From: CAYXRS01 sp964636485
GTDB taxonomy: Bacteria > Gemmatimonadota > Gemmatimonadetes > Gemmatimonadales > Gemmatimonadaceae
DNA length: 11,549 nucleotides
Direction: 5' to 3'
Assembly: GCA_964636485.1 (NCBI GenBank)
Contig: CAZWSO010000077.1
Coordinates: forward strand, 1-11,549
Every line of letters begins with the position of its first letter. Position 1 is the first letter of the stretch. The position numbers and the translations under genes are program-made. Of this stretch, positions 6,719 to 11,549 are shown one piece after another. The notes beneath the pieces are model-generated. The model saw only the letters and a list, made by a program, of their open reading frames with translations. It made no database searches and was not told where the DNA came from.

Positions 6719-6843
6719 GCGATGAATATGAGATATCAGGAGAACGCTTCGCCAGCGTGACATTCGTCACCGGACCATGGAGCGATGGCGGGTGCGAGCC
6801 ACCGCACGCCGCTTGCCGCACCGCTGCACGCCGGTGATATTCG
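6719..6843. promoter_or_regulatory. Divergent intergenic promoter region
   Basis: This 125-bp gap separates the cyclase operon (-) from the outer-membrane protein gene (+), and must hold the promoters for both unless they lie inside genes. The stretch nearest the cyclase (6721-6738) is the most AT-rich part. A weak extended -10-like sequence on the - strand, TGATATCTC (6738-6730), would place a start near 6723 and the CRP-like dyad centre about 40 bp upstream, the class II activator position. No convincing -35 is visible on either strand. Confidence 0.4.
6757..6770. promoter_or_regulatory. CRP-family operator-like dyad GTGA-N6-TCAC
   Basis: GTGACATTCGTCAC is a perfect inverted repeat with the core and spacing of CRP-type sites (TGTGA-N6-TCACA), lacking only the outermost T/A (here C on both flanks). 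Its centre is 45 bp before the chosen cyclase ATG and 80 bp before the outer-membrane protein ATG, so it could act on either. Reading GTGA sites along the + strand I found no other GTGA-N6-TCAC in the window; this motif is its own reverse complement, so one strand is enough. Confidence 0.5.
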
Positions 6844-8940
6844 ATGGTCATGAAGCTGAATACCGCGGCGCTGTTGGCCGCGCTCTTTCTTTCTGGCGCG
6901 GATCTGACGCTGCCACCGCATTTGGCCGCGCAGGGGTGGAACGACGGCCGCGCACGTGCGCTCGTGGAGCTCGCCACGGAGCGGCGCGCCAGGCAGCTGG
7001 CGGATACGGCGCTCAGCGATTATCGAGCGACGGCCCGCGGCTTTCTGACCTTCCTCGCGCAGTTCGGGGAGGGATTCACCGAGCCGCCGCAGGTGGTCAA
7101 AGCCGACGAGCTGGCCGTGGAAGTCTACTGGCTGGCGCCCAACCTCAGCAAGCAGCGCCTCGTCGGCCAGCGCGATACCACGCTGCTCCCCACCGACATC
7201 GGCTACTACCGCGACCGGTACGGGATAGTCCAGAACAACTTCCCGAACGTCATCCGGATGGGGGATGGGAATGACGTTCGCGACGTTCCGCATCCGCTCT
7301 CGGCGGCCGGTCTCGACGTCTACGACTTTGCGATTCGCGACTCGCTCGGCATCCGGCTGCCGGACCGTTCGGTACGGGTCTACGAGGTGCAGTTCCGCCC
7401 GCGCGACCAGCGGCTCCCTCGCGCCATCGGAGCGGTGTACATCGATCCCGAGGGTGGTGAGGTGGTCCGCATGGCGTTCAGCTTTACTCGTGCCGCATAC
7501 ATCGACCAGCGAAACGAGGACGTGTCGGTGGTACTCGAGAACTCGCTGGTGCACGGGCGTTTCTGGCTTCCCTATCGCCAGGAAGTGGAGGTGCGCCGCA
7601 CGGGTTCCTGGCTGGACTATCCGGCCAGGGGTATCATCCGGGGGAAGTGGGAGATCTGTTGCTACGAGATCAACGTGGGGACGGACCTGTCGTTATTCCG
7701 GGGGCCGGAGATCGTGCAGGCTCCGGCGGAGGAGATGCGCGCGCACCAGTGGCAGGGTCGGGTGCTGGATCGGCTTCCCGAGGATGTGCGTGCGGTGTCC
7801 GCCGAGGATGTTGCGCGCGTGCAGGCGCAGGTTCAGAAGCTCGTGGGACAGCACGCCCTCGCGCGGGCCAGCGGGGCCTCCCTCTCCGCCCGTCGGATCT
7901 CCGACTTTGCGCGTTTCAATCGTGTGGAGGGGCTGGCCGTGGGAGCCGGCGGCACGGTGCGAGCCGGGCCCCGCGCTGCTGTGACAGTCGCGGGGCGGTA
8001 TGGTGTGGATGATCACCGGGTCAAGGGACGTGCGCAGCTCGCGCTCGGTGTGGAAAGGCTTCCTCCCATTCGGCTGGTGGTCGAGCACGACTTCAGGGAC
8101 GCTGGAGACGTGCAGGAACGCTCGCTCCTCGTAAACAGCCTCGCGGCGCAGGAGTTCGGCAGCGATTACACGCAACCTTACGGCGTCACGTCGCTGCGAT
8201 TTGAGTCGGAGCTGGGCAGGGCGGCAGGTGGTAACTGGCGGGCTACTGCGGGCTTCGAGCGCCACTCGCCGCTCGCCGTCAACGCCGCGCCCGCCTCGGG
8301 AACGTACCGCGGCGTGGTGCCGGCCTGGTCGGCGGATGTGGCGCGGTTTACCCTTGGTGCGCAGCGTGCGGCCGCGGAGGGTCCCTGGGGGAGTGCGCTC
8401 CGTCTTGGCGGCGAGCTACGCGGCGGCGTGCTCTGGGGGCGGGAGACCGAGCTTTCAGCCTCCCGACCGGCGTTCGGCCGGATCTCTGTGACGGCGCGAC
8501 TCGAGCGACCGGTCGGTCCCCAGCGTTTGGTTCTCGAGACGTTCGCTGCCGTCGCCATCGGTGACCCGGCCGTTCCGCCTCAGGAGATGGTCTTTTTAGG
8601 CGGTGTGCGCTCGGCTCCCGGCTACGACTTTCATGACCTCGTGGGTGAAGGCGGCATCGCGCAGCGAGTGGAGCTGCAGCTTCCGGTGCCGTTCGTCTCG
8701 ATTCCCCTCGGGCGCTATGGGCGTTCCCCGTCGGCGGCGACGCTCGCTCCCTTCGTCCACGGCGCGTACATCGGCCGGTCAGCCTCCTTCTCCGAGCGCC
8801 GCGACGGCATCTACCCATCGGCGGGGCTGGGGCTGGAGGTGTTCTTCAACCTCATTCGCTTTGACGTTGCGCGGGGGATGCGCGACGGCCGGTGGACCTT
8901 TTCGGTGGATGTGGCGCGCAGCTTCTGGAGCATCCTGTGA
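6844..8940 (+). CDS. Exported outer-membrane protein, Omp85-like C-terminal barrel
   Basis: A 698-residue protein with a signal peptide: a short basic start, a hydrophobic run (AALLAALFLSGA) and a likely cleavage after LAA near residue 29. An N-terminal periplasmic part (about 30-340) includes VRVYEVQFRPRDQRLPRAIGAVYIDPEGGEVVRM. That pattern recalls the DUF5686-type domain of Bacteroidota outer-membrane proteins, which also precedes a barrel. From about 350 to the end the sequence alternates in short amphipathic strands and finishes in W-S-I-L, as for a beta barrel. FLGGVRSAPGY (584-594) resembles the Omp85 loop-6 motif (GGxxSxRGY) but lacks its Arg (P592). The start may be ATG 6844 or 6850. 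The stop overlaps the Nudix start in GTGA. The function (assembly factor, transporter or other) is not known. Confidence 0.75.
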   Translation: MVMKLNTAALLAALFLSGADLTLPPHLAAQGWNDGRARALVELATERRARQLADTALSDYRATARGFLTFLAQFGEGFTEPPQVVKADELAVEVYWLAPNLSKQRLVGQRDTTLLPTDIGYYRDRYGIVQNNFPNVIRMGDGNDVRDVPHPLSAAGLDVYDFAIRDSLGIRLPDRSVRVYEVQFRPRDQRLPRAIGAVYIDPEGGEVVRMAFSFTRAAYIDQRNEDVSVVLENSLVHGRFWLPYRQEVEVRRTGSWLDYPARGIIRGKWEICCYEINVGTDLSLFRGPEIVQAPAEEMRAHQWQGRVLDRLPEDVRAVSAEDVARVQAQVQKLVGQHALARASGASLSARRISDFARFNRVEGLAVGAGGTVRAGPRAAVTVAGRYGVDDHRVKGRAQLALGVERLPPIRLVVEHDFRDAGDVQERSLLVNSLAAQEFGSDYTQPYGVTSLRFESELGRAAGGNWRATAGFERHSPLAVNAAPASGTYRGVVPAWSADVARFTLGAQRAAAEGPWGSALRLGGELRGGVLWGRETELSASRPAFGRISVTARLERPVGPQRLVLETFAAVAIGDPAVPPQEMVFLGGVRSAPGYDFHDLVGEGGIAQRVELQLPVPFVSIPLGRYGRSPSAATLAPFVHGAYIGRSASFSERRDGIYPSAGLGLEVFFNLIRFDVARGMRDGRWTFSVDVARSFWSIL

Positions 8941-9407
8941 GCGCTGACGCCGTTGTGCGGGTCCTCACTGTCGATGTCTACGTGCTGCGCCGCGAGGCAG
9001 ACGAGTGGCGAACTCTCCTGTTGCAGCGCGGCGAGGGTACGCGCTGCACGGGTGCGTGGGAGGGAGTGCACGGACGAATCGATGCGGGAGAGCGCCCCGA
9101 GGATGCGGCCGTTCGCGAACTTCGTGAAGAGACTGGTCTGACCCCGGCGCGGCTGTACAGCATAGGCGTACAGCCGTTCTACCTCCACCGAATGGAGACG
9201 GTCACGCTTTCGGTGGTCTTCGCGGCACTCGTGGACGGAAGCGTGATAACGCTCGGTCCGGAGCACGCGCGCTGGGAGTGGCTCACGACAGACGATGCTC
9301 TGCGTCGGCTCGCCTGGCCACGCTCCCGTCAGGCCATTCAGGACGTGATGTGGCTGCTGTCCGGCGGCGACGCCGGGGCGGTGGAGGATGTGCTGCGGGT
9401 GAAGTGA
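8937..9407 (+). CDS. Nudix hydrolase
   Basis: A 156-residue cytoplasmic pyrophosphohydrolase of nucleoside diphosphate-linked substrates. The Nudix box is complete at residues 46-68: G46, E52, then R60-E61-L62 and E64-E65 with G67-L68, matching Gx5Ex7REUxEExGU. The fold's opening strands are VRVLTVDVYVLRR and LLLQRG, and WEWLTTDDAL follows later. GTG 8937 was chosen because it forms a GTGA overlap with the barrel-protein stop and starts just before the first strand; an upstream ATG at 8892 would overlap that gene by 49 bases. Size and the TLLLQR and GAWEGVHG features recall NudB-like dihydroneopterin triphosphate or dNTP hydrolases, but substrate prediction in this family is unreliable. The link to the outer-membrane protein is probably only operonic. 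Confidence 0.9.
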   Translation: MSADAVVRVLTVDVYVLRREADEWRTLLLQRGEGTRCTGAWEGVHGRIDAGERPEDAAVRELREETGLTPARLYSIGVQPFYLHRMETVTLSVVFAALVDGSVITLGPEHARWEWLTTDDALRRLAWPRSRQAIQDVMWLLSGGDAGAVEDVLRVK

Positions 9408-9420
9408 GAAGGCCCGCCGT

Positions 9421-10248
9421 TCACTCCCGCGCCGTCCCGATCGTCTCCTCTGCCACCGGCGCGTTCGGTTTCACGCGGACGCTCTTCGCCGGGATGCCCA
9501 CGTTCACGTGGTAGGGACGCACGTCCTTGGTCGCCAGGGCCATCGCGCCCACCATGCCGTTCGTGCGGACTCGCACGCCCACAAGCACCGTGGCGTGATA
9601 GGTGATCCGCACATCCTCCTCCAGATGAGTGACCGCGTTCGTGACATCCTTCTGATCCACTATGCTGTGCGTGTGGCTGTAGATGTTCGCGTAGTCGGCT
9701 ATGGAGACGCGGTCACCGAGCACGATGCCCCCTCTGTCGTCGAGCAGTACGTGGCGGTGCACGACCACGTCGTCGCCGACCTCCATGTTGTAGCCAAAGG
9801 AGAACTCGACGTGGTGGAACGCCTTGAAGTTGCGGCCGCACTTCCTGAAGATCATCGGCGCCAGCAGGCGGCGCAGCTTCACGCCGAGGTCCACGTTCTG
9901 GCCGCCCAGCGCCGTGCGGTCGAAGGAGTACCACAGCCAGAGCAGCGGCTTGACGTGCTGAAAGCGGGCGTCGTCGCATTCGGCGTAGTACTCAGGCTCG
10001 AGCGTGATGTGGCGAGCATCCATGGCAAGCAGGGCGAGCCTCGTAGCGACCGGAAGCGACTCGTCCTCCACCGCGGTTTCCCATTGCGCGGCGTAGGCAG
10101 GATAGGCGATCTCGCACAGCGCCTGCCGGCAGATCGCCCACCTGTCGGCGCGCTCGTCCGACAGGTCAGCGGCGAGTCGCTCCAGCCAGCGATCGGCAAG
10201 TGGGGCGGAAGCGACGGTGGGCAGACTCCTCAGCGGGCGATGAACCAT
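9421..10248 (-). CDS. Left-handed beta-helix acyltransferase (hexapeptide family)
   Basis: A 275-residue protein whose C-terminal half (about 150-255) has hexapeptide-repeat character: YNMEVGDDVVVHRHVLLDD, GGIVLGDRVSIADYANIYSHTHS, VRITYHATVLVGVRVRTN and VGAMALATKDV, ending with VGIPAKSVRVK. This is the trimeric LbH fold of maltose O-acetyltransferase/WbbJ-like enzymes; the histidines in IYSHTHS (192, 194) are candidate catalytic residues. About 150 residues before it are mostly helical and longer than the short N-terminus of maltose acetyltransferases. ATG 10248 was preferred over ATG 10281 and 10359 because GAGGA precedes it at 6 bases. It is last in the EngB-lipoprotein run, 55 bp after the lipoprotein stop. 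Acetylation of a sugar or a surface glycan is likely, acceptor unknown. Confidence 0.85.
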   Translation of the reverse strand: MVHRPLRSLPTVASAPLADRWLERLAADLSDERADRWAICRQALCEIAYPAYAAQWETAVEDESLPVATRLALLAMDARHITLEPEYYAECDDARFQHVKPLLWLWYSFDRTALGGQNVDLGVKLRRLLAPMIFRKCGRNFKAFHHVEFSFGYNMEVGDDVVVHRHVLLDDRGGIVLGDRVSIADYANIYSHTHSIVDQKDVTNAVTHLEEDVRITYHATVLVGVRVRTNGMVGAMALATKDVRPYHVNVGIPAKSVRVKPNAPVAEETIGTARE

Positions 10249-10254
10249 TTGGGT

Positions 10255-10259
10255 TCCTC
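10255..10259 (-). promoter_or_regulatory. Ribosome binding site for the acyltransferase
   Basis: GAGGA on the - strand, six bases before ATG 10248. It is one of the few clear Shine-Dalgarno motifs in the window and decides the start among three in-frame ATGs. Confidence 0.6.
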
Positions 10260-10303
10260 GGTCATGGGCGTGCTCCGCCATTACCGTGGCGGGCCGCCGA
10301 TCC

Positions 10304-10954
10304 TCACCGCGGTGCCGTGGCGCGCGACCGCGCCAGTGCACGCTCGCGCTCGACCGCACGAAGAATCGCGCTCCAGCTCGTGTTTCGCACCGACTCCACG
10401 GTGATCACCAGCGGCTGATTGACGTTGATCCCTTCCTCGAACACGTAGATCGCAGTCTGCACTTCGCGCTGGCGGATCCGCTGCTGCCAGAAACCGGCGC
10501 TCAGCGGAACCAGATCCAGCGGGCGGTAGTCGCGACCGGTGCTGCCGATGACGATCTCCATCGGGCTGAACCGCGCCTCCGGCTGCAGGCCGAAGAAGGA
10601 TGCATACCAGAGCGACGGAGCGCGAACTCCGTAGCGGTTCGCCACCTGCGTGATCTCGTCGCGATTCCCTTCGAGAAGATCGCGCAGTGCGCGATACGAA
10701 TCCGGGGAGAGGACGCGGATGACCGATTCGTCCAGCGGAATCAGCCTGACCTGCACACCCGGCAGGAGCACGCGAACCGCCACGTCCTCCTGGCGCATCG
10801 ATCCGAACCCCGCCGGCACCAGGTCGGACCCGAGCTCGTCGTGCAGCACCACCCCAGGCTCGTGCACCGGCTCGAGCGGTTCGTGCCCGCCGCTCAGCGT
10901 GGAGCATGCCGCCATGCAGGAAAGCAGCAGCAGCACCTGGACCGGCCGCCTCAT
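10304..10954 (-). CDS. Putative lipoprotein, unknown function
   Basis: A 216-residue exported protein. The N-terminus MRRPVQVLLLLSCMAACSTLSGG has a basic start, a hydrophobic run and a cysteine at 17 (MAAC) fitting a relaxed lipobox; Cys13 (LLSC) is the alternative. It should be lipidated and anchored in the inner or outer membrane facing the periplasm. The mature part begins with a flexible acidic/proline stretch, then mixed alpha/beta sequence with strands such as DVAVRVLLPGVQVRLIPL, a helical section (SYRALRDLLEGNRDEITQVANRYGV) and EVQTAIYVFEEG, INVNQPLVITVES near the end. I do not recognise the family. Its ATG overlaps the EngB stop (ATGA), and the acyltransferase follows 55 bp later. Nothing shows a direct link to EngB beyond co-transcription. 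Confidence 0.7.
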   Translation of the reverse strand: MRRPVQVLLLLSCMAACSTLSGGHEPLEPVHEPGVVLHDELGSDLVPAGFGSMRQEDVAVRVLLPGVQVRLIPLDESVIRVLSPDSYRALRDLLEGNRDEITQVANRYGVRAPSLWYASFFGLQPEARFSPMEIVIGSTGRDYRPLDLVPLSAGFWQQRIRQREVQTAIYVFEEGINVNQPLVITVESVRNTSWSAILRAVERERALARSRATAPR

Positions 10955-11549
10955 GCGACGTCCGGCTCCGGCGACGCGTCCATCAACCCGAGGATGGCTT
11001 CGGCCAGCTCGTCCCGCCCCTCGCCCGTGACCGCGCTGAACGGGATGATCTGCTCCTCCGGCACCGAGAGCTCGCGCGCAAGCTGCTGAAGGCGTGCTGG
11101 TCGCTCCGGTGGTCGCAACTTGTCCAGCTTGGTCGCCACCACGATTGTGGGTATTTCCACGTCGGCCAGGAAGTCGAGCATCTGAAGGTCCTCCGGCGTT
11201 GGCGGGTGCCGTGCATCAACGAGCTGCACGACGCCCCGCAACGCAACGCTGCCGCGCAGGTATCCCTCGATGAGATGCTGCCACTGGCTGCGAACCTCCT
11301 TGGATACGCGCGCGAACCCATAGCCCGGTAGATCCACCAGAAGGAAGCTGCCGTTGATGCGGAAGAAATTGATCTCCCGCGTCTTGCCGGGCCGCTGGCT
11401 TACCCGCGCCAGCGACTTTCGCCGCGCCAGCCGGTTGAGCAGGGTCGACTTGCCCACGTTCGACCGCCCGCTGAAAGCCACTTCCGGCACGCCGGGGTCG
11501 GGCCGCCAGCCGTGCGGCTGCGCCATCCCGCCAAGGAACTCCACCTCGC
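10951..11549 (-). CDS. engB: Ribosome biogenesis GTP-binding protein EngB/YsxC/YihA (5' end at window edge)
   Basis: TRAFAC-class GTPase needed for large ribosomal subunit assembly in the cytoplasm. Counting from the GTG at 11544, G1 is GRSNVGKS (26-33), G2 lies in PGKTREINFF, G3 is DLPGYGFA, G4 is TKLD and G5 is SAVTGEG. The PGKTREINFF and LPGYGFA forms are diagnostic of EngB against other small GTPases. The frame stays open to the window edge (Glu before the GTG), and EngB proteins usually begin a few residues earlier with an xVEF-like strand, so the true start is probably just outside; GTG 11544 is the only start codon available inside. Length from there (197) is close to normal. It is the first visible gene of a - strand run with the lipoprotein and acyltransferase. 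Confidence 0.93.
   Translation of the reverse strand, partial: EVEFLGGMAQPHGWRPDPGVPEVAFSGRSNVGKSTLLNRLARRKSLARVSQRPGKTREINFFRINGSFLLVDLPGYGFARVSKEVRSQWQHLIEGYLRGSVALRGVVQLVDARHPPTPEDLQMLDFLADVEIPTIVVATKLDKLRPPERPARLQQLARELSVPEEQIIPFSAVTGEGRDELAEAILGLMDASPEPDVA

Noticed and set aside
6719..6735. Leaderless start of the cyclase from a CATATT -10 at 6730-6725
   Set aside because: CATATT is spaced to start transcription at the ATG, but no -35 is visible and other weak -10 options overlap it. Not supportable from one sequence.
5204..6760. 518-codon open frame on the + strand across the cyclase gene
   Set aside because: It lies antisense to a gene with intact FHA, GAF and cyclase motifs, and its product has no recognisable motif. 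Long antisense frames are common in high-GC coding sequence.
9508..10404. 298-codon open frame on the + strand opposite the acyltransferase
   Set aside because: Val/His-rich shadow with no domain; the opposite strand encodes clear hexapeptide repeats.

Overview
This is a dense, high-GC window (about two-thirds GC by eye) from a Gram-negative, LPS-making bacterium. It has a Kdo-kinase homologue, a heptosyltransferase, core-type glycosyltransferases, an outer-membrane barrel protein and a lipoprotein. The mix of a DUF4254 protein, an FHA-GAF-cyclase and an EngB beginning roughly xVEFLGGMA is compatible with Gemmatimonadota or a related soil lineage. That is an inference from protein character, not proof. 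No tRNA, rRNA, CRISPR array, transposase or phage gene was seen.

Layout. (1) Positions 1-3058, + strand: a tail-to-head run of envelope-glycan genes. It holds a WaaE/KdtX-like family 2 glycosyltransferase cut by the window start, a DUF4254 protein split over two overlapping reading frames, a GT4 glycosyltransferase and a class I methyltransferase. (2) Positions 3059-3267: a gap between convergent genes filled by a decayed tandem repeat of about 50 bp, with hairpin-forming units. (3) Positions 3268-6718, - strand, transcribed right to left: an FHA-GAF-class III adenylate/guanylate cyclase, a KdkA/WaaP-type Kdo kinase and a GT9 heptosyltransferase, each junction a 4-bp ATGA overlap. (4) Positions 6719-6843: a divergent intergenic region with a CRP-type dyad GTGA-N6-TCAC. 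(5) Positions 6844-9407, + strand: an exported Omp85-like outer-membrane protein, then a Nudix hydrolase joined by a GTGA overlap. (6) Positions 9421-11549, - strand: EngB GTPase (5' end at the window edge), a small lipoprotein, and a left-handed beta-helix acyltransferase.

How the genes fit together. Regions 1 and 3 look like one LPS-core locus in two convergent operons: sugar transfer (GT2, GT4, GT9), phosphorylation of Kdo, and a methyltransferase. The unusual part is that a sensor-type nucleotide cyclase is the first gene of the kinase/heptosyltransferase operon, with translational overlap, and that a CRP-like operator sits just upstream of it. This suggests cyclic-nucleotide feedback on an LPS-core operon, and possibly on the divergent outer-membrane protein gene. 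It is a hypothesis from gene order and one motif. The other notable items are the two-frame DUF4254 gene and the hairpin repeat array.
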